Under the pieces are notes generated by a model that worked only from the letters and a program-made list of their open reading frames with translations, was not told where the DNA came from and did not search any database. A stretch of 64,000 nt of DNA from Companilactobacillus hulinensis (lineage in GTDB: Bacteria > Bacillota > Bacilli > Lactobacillales > Lactobacillaceae), in contig NZ_RHOO01000009.1 in assembly GCF_003946555.1 (NCBI RefSeq), positions 1 to 64,000 on the forward strand, written 5' to 3'. Of this stretch, positions 9,928-20,067 are shown piece by piece. Numbering within the stretch: the first letter of the stretch is position 1; each line of letters opens with the position of its first letter. A program made the translations under genes and the position numbers.

Positions 9928-10734
9928 ATGAGTCGCTATACTGAAATGTACAAGAATGAATCAGGTAATAAATTACCTGAAAATGCTGAAAAGTTAGATG
10001 TTCTATTTGACAAGATCAATGCTGGTATTCAGTTGCCACCTCGTGGACAACAAGCAGTGGATCTGGGATTCACAGCACATACTCTGAACGATTCTAAAGA
10101 GAATCCAGTAATTTATAAGTATTATCAGTGGATCTTGAAACATTTTTTTGATGATAAAAGAATTGATGAATTAACTTCGCAATTGATAGGAACATCATTT
10201 ATTAGTGCTAATATTTTTCAAACGAATCTTCCACAGCCAGTGACACTGAATCCTTGGCAAGTTGACTTTATGTCGAATATTCCTTTTATGAATCAAAAAG
10301 CTATTATTGTAGAAAATAATGGAGTATTTATTTGGCTGCATAAACTTCATCCTCAATGGCCACTGATTAACCAATCAGGGAACGACTTCAATGAATCATA
10401 CAATAAGTTATTGAAATATTTAGCTGATAAAAATTTGAAAATGACTTATTTGGGAGATTTAGACAGTGAGGGAATTCGCATTGCTGACAGAGTATCTAAA
10501 ATAGTAGATCAGGATTTGTTTTCTATTCAAACACCAGAACGAGTTGTTGACTGGCTTATGAGGTTTGGTAAGGAAGATATCCATAGAACTGAAGGAGCAC
10601 TTGTTGAAAATAAGATTTTAAAAGAAGAAATGACATCGATTTATGTGTTTAAAAGATTTGTTGAACAGGAACAGCTGATTGGTGAATATGAACCTTTAAT
10701 TGAGCAGTGGCTAAAAAACATATCTGTGGATTAG
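9928..10734 (+). CDS. jetD: Wadjet nuclease subunit JetD (TOPRIM)
   Basis: The 268-residue protein matches the TOPRIM (DUF2220-type) nuclease that cleaves plasmid DNA in Wadjet. The conserved Glu is in IIVENNGVF (about residue 128). The DxD metal motif is in YLGDLDSEGIRI (about 167-176). It starts one base after the jetC stop with GAGAGGA upstream, so it belongs to the operon. It is shorter than many JetD proteins, with a reduced N-terminal DUF3322-like part. Both catalytic motifs are intact even though jetC is interrupted. Confidence 0.85.
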   Translation: MSRYTEMYKNESGNKLPENAEKLDVLFDKINAGIQLPPRGQQAVDLGFTAHTLNDSKENPVIYKYYQWILKHFFDDKRIDELTSQLIGTSFISANIFQTNLPQPVTLNPWQVDFMSNIPFMNQKAIIVENNGVFIWLHKLHPQWPLINQSGNDFNESYNKLLKYLADKNLKMTYLGDLDSEGIRIADRVSKIVDQDLFSIQTPERVVDWLMRFGKEDIHRTEGALVENKILKEEMTSIYVFKRFVEQEQLIGEYEPLIEQWLKNISVD

Positions 10735-10804
10735 AACCAATAAATGACACCATAAATATAATTATCACTTTTATGTCTACCTTAATTTTTACGAGAAGCT
10801 ATTT

Positions 10805-10833
10805 TTGTAATAAATAGTGTTCTAAACTATAGT
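10805..10833 (+). promoter_or_regulatory. Sigma-A-type promoter for the SDR gene
   Basis: TTGTAA (10805-10810), 17-base spacer, TATAGT (10828-10833), about 35 bases before the ATG at 10868. A short GTTCT/AGAAC inverted repeat straddles the -10 and could be an operator. Confidence 0.55.
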
Positions 10834-10867
10834 GAGAACGTAAAGAAAAAGTAGGGGGATACAGAGA

Positions 10868-11506
10868 ATGACAAGAGTATTGGTACTTGGTGCTAACGGA
10901 AAGATTGCCCGTCGAGCAACACAAATATATTTGGATTCAACTAATAATAGCTTGAGATTGTATTTGAGAAATCCCGCAAGATTACGTGATATTGATAATA
11001 GATTGGTTGAAATTGTTGGTGGAGATACTACTGATGAGGATACATTGGTCGAGTCAATGAAAGACGTTGATGTTGTTTATGCCAACTTAGCTGGTAGCAA
11101 TATCAAAGAACAAGCCGAAACAATCGTTGAAGCAATGCATGCAACCGGATTGAAACGCTTGATCTGGATTTCAACATTAGGTATTTATGATGAAGTACCT
11201 GGCAAGTTCGGTGAATGGAATAATAAGACACTTGGCAGCTACATTACAAACTATGCTTCAGCCGCAAAAGTTATTGAAGATTCAGATTTGGAATACACAA
11301 TTATTCGTCCAGCTTGGTTAACTGATAAGGACGAAGTGGATTATGAGACTACTCAAAAAGGTGAAGCCTTCAAGGGTACAGAAGTTTCACGTAAGTCTGT
11401 TGCTCAATTAGTTGTTGATATTACACAAGCACCTGACAAGTTTAACCGCGAGTCAATTGGTGTTGATAAACCTGGTACTGATGGGGATAAACCTGCTTGG
11501 TATTAG
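10868..11506 (+). CDS. NAD(P)H-binding SDR/NmrA-like protein
   Basis: This 212-residue atypical short-chain dehydrogenase begins with the nucleotide-binding GANGKIA motif at residues 8-14. A Rossmann fold follows, with WISTLGIYDE and IIRPAWL as in the NmrA/SDR_a5 group. These proteins bind NAD(P)H and act as small oxidoreductases or redox sensors; the substrate is unknown. RBS GTAGGGGG lies upstream. It has its own promoter and terminator, sits between two defence systems, and looks like a passenger gene rather than part of either. Confidence 0.8.
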   Translation: MTRVLVLGANGKIARRATQIYLDSTNNSLRLYLRNPARLRDIDNRLVEIVGGDTTDEDTLVESMKDVDVVYANLAGSNIKEQAETIVEAMHATGLKRLIWISTLGIYDEVPGKFGEWNNKTLGSYITNYASAAKVIEDSDLEYTIIRPAWLTDKDEVDYETTQKGEAFKGTEVSRKSVAQLVVDITQAPDKFNRESIGVDKPGTDGDKPAWY

Positions 11507-11526
11507 TTGATGTAGAAGTTTGATTG

Positions 11527-11557
11527 AAGCATGTCCTTTTGGATGTGCTTTTTTTAA
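11527..11557 (+). terminator. Terminator after SDR gene
   Basis: The 10-bp stem AAGCATGTCC/GGATGTGCTT (two G-U pairs) has a TTTT loop and a T-run. Confidence 0.65.
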
Positions 11558-11633
11558 TTGCAGCTTATTGTCCCATTATAACTAATACTGTCCCAAACGT
11601 GATATAATGTGACCAATGTAAGGAGGAATTGGT

Positions 11634-12674
11634 ATGAAAAAAGAAGATGTACTCAATTTAATCAAATATCACTATGAAGATAAAAATCGAGAATTTAAAG
11701 ATCAAGCTATAACTATTGCTAGAGATTTTGATAGATCAGGTGAGTCACAACTTGCACAATATATTATGGGTTTGTTGTCACAATCAGATAGATTTGTTCC
11801 TCAGATTAATGATATTAGTGAAAACCTTACACTTATTGAAACAAATACTGATGCACTACCACTTCCTACGACAATATCTAATGATCTAAAGGGAATAATA
11901 AATGCAGTTAATCATAATATTGGTATTAATAAATTTTTGTTTGCTGGATCTCCAGGAACTGGGAAAACAGAAAGTGCAAAACAGATAACAAGATTATTGG
12001 GTCGAAAGCTATTGATGGTTAATTTTAGTGATTTGGTGGATAGCAAATTAGGCCAAACGTCTAAAAATTTAAATTCATTATTTAAATCAATTAATGGTAT
12101 GCCCTTTTTGAATCAGTATGTATTTTTATTTGATGAAATTGATGCAATAGCATTAGATAGGATAAATCAAAATGATATTAGAGAAATGGGACGAGTTACT
12201 TCTACTTTTTTGAAATCATTAGACACCCTTAATCCTGAGGTAGTAATGATTGCAACTACTAATTTATTTGATGAGTTGGATAAAGCATTAGTTCGTCGAT
12301 TTGATGCAACTATAAATTTTGATAGATATACTGATCAAGATCTGTTAGAGGTCTCTGAAAGTATTTTAAATGATTATTTGAAACAGTTTAAAGGTGTGAC
12401 TAGAGATACGAGGTTATTTAAAAAAATAATGAAGAGTAATACTAGTAAATTACTTCCAGGAGATTTAAAAAATCTAATAAGAACTTCATTGGCCTTTAGT
12501 GATCCTGATGATCCCAATGACTATTTAAAACGTTTATTGAAGGGGATTCATAGCGGAAAATCACTAAACATTGAAGAATTATATAAGTTGGGATTTACGG
12601 TTAGAGAAATAGAGGTTTTAACGGGAATTTCAAAAAGCAGTGTTTCCAGAGAATTGAGTGAGGGTAAATCATGA
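11634..12674 (+). CDS. ietA: IetA-like AAA+ ATPase of an IetAS pair
   Basis: The 346-residue AAA+ ATPase carries Walker A SPGTGKTESAK (about residues 104-114), Walker B FLFDEIDAIA (about 163-172), sensor 1 ATTN (about 205) and an arginine finger region ALVRRFD (about 218). The last 30 residues (TVREIEVLTGISKSSVSREL) look like a helix-turn-helix. It overlaps the subtilisin-like gene by ATGA. This ATPase-subtilase pairing is the IetAS module, first described as a plasmid stability/incompatibility locus and later scored as a phage-defence system. AAGGAGG precedes the start, and a TATAAT box is at 11603-11608. Role inferred: the ATPase likely restrains or triggers the protease. Confidence 0.8.
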   Translation: MKKEDVLNLIKYHYEDKNREFKDQAITIARDFDRSGESQLAQYIMGLLSQSDRFVPQINDISENLTLIETNTDALPLPTTISNDLKGIINAVNHNIGINKFLFAGSPGTGKTESAKQITRLLGRKLLMVNFSDLVDSKLGQTSKNLNSLFKSINGMPFLNQYVFLFDEIDAIALDRINQNDIREMGRVTSTFLKSLDTLNPEVVMIATTNLFDELDKALVRRFDATINFDRYTDQDLLEVSESILNDYLKQFKGVTRDTRLFKKIMKSNTSKLLPGDLKNLIRTSLAFSDPDDPNDYLKRLLKGIHSGKSLNIEELYKLGFTVREIEVLTGISKSSVSRELSEGKS

Positions 12675-14914
12675 ATAATGTACTAACACTAAATGGGAAA
12701 AGATTCATGCAGCGAAACAGAACTGCGAATCGTATGTCAATGTCAGTGCCTAGGGATGCGAAAGTTAATTATTCAAAGTTAGTTAATATACATAATTCAT
12801 TATTGAAGGTTCAGAATTTTTGGAACGACAATAATCTTATCGATGGTGTATTAATTAGTGCTTACTACAATAGAATAGTAGCGAAGAGTAATAGAATTAA
12901 TGGATATTTGAAAATCGATAGTAAAAATACATCAAATGATTCAATTGTAGGGGCAAAGTTCAATAAAGATAAAAATCAACATATAATTACACATTACGTA
13001 GCCAAAAATACCTTAGAAAATACAATAAAGAATTCTGAAAATGTTTTAAAAGTATTCAAGTTATTTTTTTCAGATGTAGTAATAAATAAAGAATTGTTTG
13101 ATACTACTGCTACTTTTGACTCTATTCCATATGAAAAATACGACATTTCTAAAACTACATTTAAACAATATATTCGGGATGCTTGTTTTGTTGATAACTT
13201 TGGAATAGAAAAAATTGATATTAAGAATATTCAAAATTCCATTATTACTTTTTATGATATTGGTGTGGATGTAAGCAAACTGTTGAGTAAAATTGGTATC
13301 AATATTACTACGGAAAGTATCTTAAATAGTACGACTGTATTACTGGATGACAGGAATGTAAACTTGCTTTTGGGTAGAGCTCCATATTTGATTTCTATGG
13401 CGGTTGAGGATTTTTCAAAACTATCACATGATGATTTTGAAAAATCTATAGAAGATATAAATACTGCTATACCATCTCCTACCAATGAGCCAATTGTTGG
13501 TGTTATTGATACACTTTTTGAACAAAATGTGTACTTTGGAGAATGGGTGGATTATCACGATATGATATCTGAGAATATTCCCAAAGAATCTAGCGATTAC
13601 GAACATGGGACGGCAGTCACATCCTTGATTGTTGATGGCCCCAATTTAAATAAGAATTTGGATGATGGATGTGGGAGATTTAGAGTACGCCATTTTGGAG
13701 TTTCTTTACATTCAGGATTCAATTCATTTTCAATTATTAAACAAATTCAAGAAATTGTATCTCAGAATACTGATATTAAAGTATGGAATTTATCGTTGGG
13801 TTCTTCCGATGAGGTTAGATCAAACTTTATTTCAGCAGAAGCTGCAGTTCTAGATGATATTCAGTTTGAATATGATGTAATATTTGTTATAGCTGGTACT
13901 AATTTTAAGATGGTAAATAATCACAGGAAGAAAATTGGAGCTCCAGCAGATTCGTTGAATTCAATAATAGTTAACTCTGTTGATTTTAATAATAATCCGG
14001 TAGATTTTTCAAGAAAAGGAATCGTCTTATCGTTTTTCATAAAACCAGATGTCTCATATTATGGAGGAGGTAATGGCGATTTTATTAATGTTTGTAAGCC
14101 TTTGGGAGCTGAACAGGTAGCCGGAACAAGTTTTGCTGCACCCTTTATTAGTAGAAAACTAGCTTATTTAATTTATATTATGGGTTTAAGTAAAGAGGCT
14201 GCGAAGGCTTTAATAATTGATTCAGCTATTGGTTGGAATGATAAAAAAAGTTTTGAGGAACAAACATTACTGGGTAACGGTATTGTTCCAATAAAAATTA
14301 ATGATATTTTATCAACCAAGGATGACGAAATAAAATTTATTGTGACAGATATATCCGAAAAATATGATTCATATAACTATGATTTCCCTGTACCGATATT
14401 TAAAAATGAATTTCCATATGTTGCAAAAGCCACAATGTGCTATTTTCCCAAATGTTCTAGGAATCAGGGAGTCGACTATACTAATACTGAACTAAATTTA
14501 ACATTTGGTAGATTAAAAGAGGACGGGATTGAACCAATAAACAAGGACAAGCAAAATGATGATGATGCTCCCGGTTACATAAGGGAAAATTCTGCTCGTG
14601 CGATATATAGAAAATGGGATAACGTTAAACATATTGCAGAGACGTTTACACCAAGAAAAAGATCCAAACCCATTGTGAATAAATCAAATCCACAGTGGGG
14701 GATGAGTGTCAAAACGATAGAGCGTTTGAAAAAAAGAGATGGTCAAGGAGTAAGATTTGGGGTTGTGGTTACTCTAAAGGAACTAAATGGCGTCAATAGA
14801 ATTGATGATTTTATAAATCAAGCTCAATTGAGAGGTTGGTTGGTTAATCAAATTCAAATTGATACGCAAATCAAGCTATATAATAGTTTAAGTGAAGATA
14901 TAACATTTGATTAA
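12671..14914 (+). CDS. ietS: IetS-like subtilisin-family (S8) serine protease
   Basis: The 747-residue protein has a central S8 protease domain and no signal peptide, so it should act in the cytoplasm. The catalytic triad is readable: Asp in GVIDTLFEQ (about residue 279), His in EHGTAVTSL (about 312), oxyanion Asn in IAGTNF (about 409) and Ser in GTSFAAPF (about 488). A roughly 270-residue N-terminal region and a C-terminal region of about 200 residues have no motif I recognise and may sense or bind the ATPase. The start ATG overlaps the ietA stop (ATGA), so translation is coupled. A strong terminator follows. An abortive-infection protease is the likely role; its targets are unknown. Confidence 0.8.
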   Translation: MNNVLTLNGKRFMQRNRTANRMSMSVPRDAKVNYSKLVNIHNSLLKVQNFWNDNNLIDGVLISAYYNRIVAKSNRINGYLKIDSKNTSNDSIVGAKFNKDKNQHIITHYVAKNTLENTIKNSENVLKVFKLFFSDVVINKELFDTTATFDSIPYEKYDISKTTFKQYIRDACFVDNFGIEKIDIKNIQNSIITFYDIGVDVSKLLSKIGINITTESILNSTTVLLDDRNVNLLLGRAPYLISMAVEDFSKLSHDDFEKSIEDINTAIPSPTNEPIVGVIDTLFEQNVYFGEWVDYHDMISENIPKESSDYEHGTAVTSLIVDGPNLNKNLDDGCGRFRVRHFGVSLHSGFNSFSIIKQIQEIVSQNTDIKVWNLSLGSSDEVRSNFISAEAAVLDDIQFEYDVIFVIAGTNFKMVNNHRKKIGAPADSLNSIIVNSVDFNNNPVDFSRKGIVLSFFIKPDVSYYGGGNGDFINVCKPLGAEQVAGTSFAAPFISRKLAYLIYIMGLSKEAAKALIIDSAIGWNDKKSFEEQTLLGNGIVPIKINDILSTKDDEIKFIVTDISEKYDSYNYDFPVPIFKNEFPYVAKATMCYFPKCSRNQGVDYTNTELNLTFGRLKEDGIEPINKDKQNDDDAPGYIRENSARAIYRKWDNVKHIAETFTPRKRSKPIVNKSNPQWGMSVKTIERLKKRDGQGVRFGVVVTLKELNGVNRIDDFINQAQLRGWLVNQIQIDTQIKLYNSLSEDITFD

Positions 14915-14932
14915 TATTGTAAGTTAATAAAA

Positions 14933-14968
14933 GCAGTTGTCGGAATTTTTTTCGACAACTGCTTTTAT
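14933..14968 (+). terminator. Strong terminator of the ietAS operon
   Basis: Perfect 10-bp stem GCAGTTGTCG/CGACAACTGC at 14933-14942 and 14953-14962, followed by a T-rich tail. Confidence 0.85.
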
Positions 14969-15143
14969 TTTTGTATTATTTCTCTGTATCGTAAATTACG
15001 AGTTTTTTTATTTTGTAAGCCCATTTAAAATAATACTCTTTTTTAAAATGTTTAAACAAAATACTATTTACAATTGTTATACTTATTTGGCTAGATTAAA
15101 TTAAATACCTTAAAAAATTTAAAATTTCGACTCAATGGATTGA

Positions 15144-15149
15144 TATAAT
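15144..15149 (+). promoter_or_regulatory. Putative -10 box of the BREX operon
   Basis: TATAAT lies 39 bases before the chosen brxA start in an otherwise very AT-rich 220-bp leader (14969-15187). No convincing -35 was seen. This leader is the only gap before brxA, so the operon promoter is probably here. Confidence 0.45.
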
Positions 15150-15187
15150 TATAGATGACAGAAAATGACTTTAGAGGTGACAATTTA

Positions 15188-15781
15188 ATGGCAAAATATA
15201 GTGCAGGATTAGTCTCAAGATCCTTTTGGTATAATGAATTTTCTCAATATATTGATTTGATAAATAGTGGTAAAAGTTTTGATGATATTAAAGCTATGTC
15301 TGTAGAGGATAATTATTTTAAACAAAGCTCTAAGGACAGATCTATACGTATGTATCAAACTATTAAAATGAGGATAGATACTTTAGATAAGAGTTATCTT
15401 GAATTATTTCCATCTTTAAATATGTCGAATCAAAAGATAGTTAATTTAGTTTCAATAATGAACATGGACAAGCTATTCAGTGAGTTTATGTATGAATCGT
15501 TCAGAGATGAATTACTATTAGGAGACTCTAAACTTTATGATTATGAAGTTCAATCATTCTTTGATCGCAAGCAGGCAGAAAGTGATCAAGTTGCTGGTTG
15601 GACAGATGAAACAGTATTAAGGCTTGCAGGATCATATTTATCCTTTTTAAGAGAGGCTGGGCTTCTTGAAGACAAGGGTGAGTACGACGATGTGATACGG
15701 CCTTTAATAGATATTAGATTACAGGATGTTATGAGAGATCAAAATGCAAATGTAGCTCTAGCATCATTATTGGGGAGATAA
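15188..15781 (+). CDS. brxA: BREX protein BrxA
   Basis: BrxA is a small (197 residues here) helical DNA-binding protein found first in type 1 BREX operons. The N-terminus YSAGLVSRSFWYNEFSQY and the DUF1819-like layout fit the family. ATG 15188 has AGAGGTGA 7 bases upstream; an in-frame ATG at 15155 would read through that ribosome binding site and is less likely. brxB follows after one base. It is not thought to be catalytic; its role in host protection versus exclusion is not settled. Confidence 0.85.
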   Translation: MAKYSAGLVSRSFWYNEFSQYIDLINSGKSFDDIKAMSVEDNYFKQSSKDRSIRMYQTIKMRIDTLDKSYLELFPSLNMSNQKIVNLVSIMNMDKLFSEFMYESFRDELLLGDSKLYDYEVQSFFDRKQAESDQVAGWTDETVLRLAGSYLSFLREAGLLEDKGEYDDVIRPLIDIRLQDVMRDQNANVALASLLGR

Positions 15782-15782
15782 G

Positions 15783-16364
15783 ATGACTGATACTAATACA
15801 AAATTAGAACATTTAAGAGATAAGATTAAAAATAGTGACTTCCAACATAGTAGAGGATTATCTAATGAAGTTTCTTATTATATATTGGCATATGATCCTA
15901 AAGATGAACCAACTGTTTCTGAAGATATAATTAATATGAAGGATCAATTAAACAAAGAAACGGTGGGCGTTGATATTATTGAATTCAATGTTTATAAGAT
16001 CATGTGGGAACTTATTGATGATATGGGAATTCATGATGCAGTCATTGATATGGAATCTGAAGATGGAATTGATTATTTGGCTGAGCAATTGAATAATGCT
16101 TTTGAAATGACTAATTCTGACAACAAATTTGTAAAATATATGGAAGCTAAATTAAATGGTAAAACCGATGTCGTAGTTTTTGTAACAGGAATTGGCCAAA
16201 TCTATCCATTGATTAGAGCACATAAAATTTTGAATACTATGCATCAGATTATAAGTGATATTCCGGTGGTACTATTTTATCCGGGTAAGTACGACGGCCT
16301 CAGCTTAAGCATGTTTGGCGAAGCAAAAGAAGATAATTATTATCGTGCATTTCAAATTAACTAA
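15783..16364 (+). CDS. brxB: BREX protein BrxB
   Basis: This 193-residue BrxB (DUF1788) protein is found in type 1 BREX between brxA and brxC. Typical features are the central DVVVFVTGIGQIYPLIRAH segment and the C-terminal PVVLFYPGKYDG before the end. RBS GGGAGA lies within the brxA end, so the pair is coupled. Function in the complex is unknown; no enzymatic motif is visible. Confidence 0.88.
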   Translation: MTDTNTKLEHLRDKIKNSDFQHSRGLSNEVSYYILAYDPKDEPTVSEDIINMKDQLNKETVGVDIIEFNVYKIMWELIDDMGIHDAVIDMESEDGIDYLAEQLNNAFEMTNSDNKFVKYMEAKLNGKTDVVVFVTGIGQIYPLIRAHKILNTMHQIISDIPVVLFYPGKYDGLSLSMFGEAKEDNYYRAFQIN

Positions 16365-16381
16365 ATATAGAGGAATTAGCA

Positions 16382-19300
16382 ATGCAAATTAAAGACGTAT
16401 TTTCGAAACCGATTAATCGTAATATCAAAGGTGTTATTACAATTGGTGATGATCAAGATGCTAACATCAAACAGGAACTTGAAGAATATGTTGTTACCAG
16501 AGAATTGGAAACACATTTTAGAAAGTTTTTTGGTGCATATTCCAAGAGTATCAATAATGACACTACTAATATGGGAGTTTGGATTTCAGGTTTCTTTGGA
16601 TCTGGTAAGTCTCACTTCTTGAAGATTCTGTCTTATCTACTAGAGAATCGAGAAGTTGATGGTAAACGTGCGATTGATTATTTCTTGGATGATAGCAAGA
16701 TTAAAGATCAAATGACGATTAATGATATGGAATTAGCTACGACAGTTCCTAATGACGTCATGCTATTTAATATTGATTCAAAAGCTAAGGATAGAAATAA
16801 ATCCGAAAAAGAAGCAATTTTAAATGTATTTTTACAAGTGTTTAATGAGCAACAAGGATTTACTGGAACTAACTTTTGGATTGCGGATATGGAACGTAAG
16901 TTACTTGAAGATAGCCCTGAAGAATATGAGGCATTCAAGAGTAAGTTCAAGGAAATAAAGGGGACAGACTGGATTGAAGCTAGAAATAGTTTTGCCTTTA
17001 ATCTTGGTGCAATTAAAAAGACACTTATTGAAATTGGCTATATGAATGAAGAAGATGCCTCAGGATTAATTGATCAAGTTAAAACTGTATATCCTATCAG
17101 TGTCGAGAGTTTTGCCAAGATGATTAATAAGCATATAGAGAAGCAGGCCGATGATTATCATATGGTATTTTTAGTTGATGAAGTTGGTCAATATGTTGGT
17201 GACAGCCCTAATAGAATGTTGAATTTGCAAAGCATTGTTGAAGATCTTGGTACTTATACACACGGTAAGGCCTGGGTTGTTGTTACCAGTCAACAAGCCA
17301 TTGATGAAGTTACTGATAATTTGAAGGGACAAGACTTCTCTAAGATTCAAGGACGCTTTAACACACGTATCGCTATGTCTTCAGCCAATGTAGATGAAGT
17401 TATTAAAAAACGTTTATTGGCTAAGACTGAAGATAGTAAGACAGAATTGGAACAAGTTTATGTTAAAGATCAACACAGTATCAATAATATTTTGACGTTT
17501 GATGGGGATGTAGAACGTAAACGTTATGATAGCCCAGAGACCTTTGCTGATGTTTACCCATTTGTACCTTATCAATTCAATCTTTTACAAGATACTTTGA
17601 CTGCCATTCGTGAGAATGGGTCAGATGGTAAACATTTAGCTAATGGAGAACGTTCAATGCTAGCTGTTTTCCAAGAATCAGCACAATTGTTAGAAAACCG
17701 TGAATTAGATACGATTGTTCCATTCAGTATTTTCTTTAATGGTTTGGATCAGTTCCTTGATCATACTCACTTAATTGTTATTAAACACGCAATTGATAAT
17801 GATGTTATTAATCCTAACCACGAAGATAATCCATTTGCTGTTCAAGTTCTAGAAACATTATTTATGGTCAAGTATGTTTCAAATTTTGATGCTACATTGA
17901 ATAACGTCGTTACTCTAATGATTGATTCCATTAATACTGATAGAACGGAATTAGAAAGCAAGGTCAAAGATGCCTTACGTGTATTAATGAATCAAGAATT
18001 AGTTGAAAAGACAACGCATGGATATGAGTTCTTAACTGATGCAGAGCAAGATATTAGTAAACAAATTAGTCGTAAGAATGTTGACTACAGTGAAATTTCC
18101 AAAGCAATTGGTGAGTATTTGACCAAAGACATTAGTAGGAATTTTGTATATCCTAAGCTCAATAAAAACTATACATTTAATTTCGATCGTTTCGTCGATG
18201 AGCAACCTATCGGACAAGTTAATAGTGCATTGAGCATTAAGTTGAATACCATGGAGGGTGACTTCAATAGGGATGAGATTCAGTTGAGAAGAATTTCATC
18301 ATCACCAGATCAACCTCAGGTAATTGTTGATTTCCCTGCAGAAGGACAGTATGTTGATGATCTTAGACAAGCTTTAAAAATCCAAAAATATCTAATGGAT
18401 ATTAATAATCAGCCAACGGATGAACGATCAAAACGTATTATTGATTTGAAGAGTATTGAACGTAATACACTTAATGATAAAGCCCGTGATGAGATTCGTG
18501 ATGCTCTAAAGGATACTGATATCTATGTCCAAGGTGAGAAATATGAAGTTTCAGGAAAAGATTTTAATAAACGCCTAGAAGATGCTCAGACCTTATTGGT
18601 CGATGAAGTTTATCGTAATCTCAGTTATATTGATGTTCCAGAAGATGATAGATCCATTATTAACTTGTTTAAAAAAACGGATGGAATGAAATTAGATACA
18701 GGCGAGAATGGACAGGCATTACAAGCGGTTGATGATCAAATCACACGAATGGTTTCTGGACATAATAGAGTTTCTCTCAAGTCTATTTTGGATAAATTTA
18801 CTGGTATACCATTTGGTTATCGTGATATTGATATTAAATGGTTGGTTGCAAAGTTATTCATTGATGCGAAGATCAAGGTGTATGTTCAAGGAACAGTCCT
18901 AAGTTTGAGCACAGCTGTCGAACCAGTTAAACTTGCCGATTACTTTACAAAAAAATCCTATATAGATAAAGTCCAGATGGAACCTAGAAATGCCATAGAT
19001 CCTAAGGTCAAAAAAGATTTTCTTGAAGTCGCAGATGAGGTTTTCAATAAGAGAACATTCATTAATGAAGATGATGATGCTCTAGTAGATGATTTAAAAG
19101 ATAATGTTAAAAATGAATTAGATACAGTTGATTCCTATTTGAGAGAGGATTCCTATTATCCAGGTCAAGATATTTTACAAACCGGTCGAGATTTAATTCA
19201 ACCATTGAATAGATCTAGACAAGGTGGATTAGATTCTGATGCATATTTCAAATATATCAGTGACAAGAAGGATCAGCTTCTTGATTGGTCTGATGATATG

Positions 19301-20059
19301 GATGAATATGGAATTCGTGAATTTTACAAGAGTACCAATCAAAAGGCAATTTGGAAAAATGCTCAAGGTAAGTTGAATATATATGATAATTCAAAAGAAT
19401 TCTTTAAGCACAATGAAGTAAAACAAATTGTTGATAAAATAAGTAATATTATCAATTCTAATAGACCACAAGGTAAGGTTCAGGAATTGAATACTTTGGT
19501 CACCGACTTCAACAATGCATTCATGGTAGAATTTGAGGCAAGTTTACATGACACTAAGGGAATTATTAATGCCAACCGAAATGATGCTTTAGAATATGCC
19601 GCAAAGAATGATGCAAGTGATGATTTTGATGATAAGATTAATGGTATTTTTGATCAGTTGATTAAGAATGCTGAAGATTCCAATACGCTGAATGATGTAG
19701 TGGCTATTTTTCCAGCGGCAGCTGGTACTCGTAAATCCGTTATGCTGGATCAAATTGATGCATTTGTTGCAAAACGCGAAGCTGATAATATCCAACGGCT
19801 GGAAGTAAAGGTAGACAACAAGGACGTTAGTGAAGAAAAAGGAACTAGTAGCTCGGTTGATACCACAAAGGTCACTGTCAAAGATCCAGTTCCAACTGTG
19901 ACTCCGAAGCAAGTTAAACATATTAATATTAACGATCTATCAATTTCTCGTTCATGGAGAATTCAGAATGAAGAGGATATTGATGTTAAACTGGAGTTAT
20001 TGAAAAAGGAATTATTAAAACAGTTACAAAATAACGATAGTGTGGATATCGAATTGTAA
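16382..20059 (+). CDS. brxC: BREX P-loop ATPase BrxC
   Basis: The 1225-residue BrxC is the large ATPase of type 1 BREX (formerly PglY-like, DUF499/DUF6079 related). Walker A is GFFGSGKSHFLK at residues 70-81. A Walker B-like MVFLVDEVGQYVG lies near 260-272, and long helical regions follow. Length is normal for the family (about 1200). ATG 16382 has AGAGG upstream, 17 bp after brxB. A hairpin with a T-run follows immediately, before pglX. Within BREX it is thought to assemble with PglX and BrxB to couple ATP to exclusion or methylation. Confidence 0.9.
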   Translation: MQIKDVFSKPINRNIKGVITIGDDQDANIKQELEEYVVTRELETHFRKFFGAYSKSINNDTTNMGVWISGFFGSGKSHFLKILSYLLENREVDGKRAIDYFLDDSKIKDQMTINDMELATTVPNDVMLFNIDSKAKDRNKSEKEAILNVFLQVFNEQQGFTGTNFWIADMERKLLEDSPEEYEAFKSKFKEIKGTDWIEARNSFAFNLGAIKKTLIEIGYMNEEDASGLIDQVKTVYPISVESFAKMINKHIEKQADDYHMVFLVDEVGQYVGDSPNRMLNLQSIVEDLGTYTHGKAWVVVTSQQAIDEVTDNLKGQDFSKIQGRFNTRIAMSSANVDEVIKKRLLAKTEDSKTELEQVYVKDQHSINNILTFDGDVERKRYDSPETFADVYPFVPYQFNLLQDTLTAIRENGSDGKHLANGERSMLAVFQESAQLLENRELDTIVPFSIFFNGLDQFLDHTHLIVIKHAIDNDVINPNHEDNPFAVQVLETLFMVKYVSNFDATLNNVVTLMIDSINTDRTELESKVKDALRVLMNQELVEKTTHGYEFLTDAEQDISKQISRKNVDYSEISKAIGEYLTKDISRNFVYPKLNKNYTFNFDRFVDEQPIGQVNSALSIKLNTMEGDFNRDEIQLRRISSSPDQPQVIVDFPAEGQYVDDLRQALKIQKYLMDINNQPTDERSKRIIDLKSIERNTLNDKARDEIRDALKDTDIYVQGEKYEVSGKDFNKRLEDAQTLLVDEVYRNLSYIDVPEDDRSIINLFKKTDGMKLDTGENGQALQAVDDQITRMVSGHNRVSLKSILDKFTGIPFGYRDIDIKWLVAKLFIDAKIKVYVQGTVLSLSTAVEPVKLADYFTKKSYIDKVQMEPRNAIDPKVKKDFLEVADEVFNKRTFINEDDDALVDDLKDNVKNELDTVDSYLREDSYYPGQDILQTGRDLIQPLNRSRQGGLDSDAYFKYISDKKDQLLDWSDDMDEYGIREFYKSTNQKAIWKNAQGKLNIYDNSKEFFKHNEVKQIVDKISNIINSNRPQGKVQELNTLVTDFNNAFMVEFEASLHDTKGIINANRNDALEYAAKNDASDDFDDKINGIFDQLIKNAEDSNTLNDVVAIFPAAAGTRKSVMLDQIDAFVAKREADNIQRLEVKVDNKDVSEEKGTSSSVDTTKVTVKDPVPTVTPKQVKHININDLSISRSWRIQNEEDIDVKLELLKKELLKQLQNNDSVDIEL

Positions 20060-20067
20060 AATAAAAG

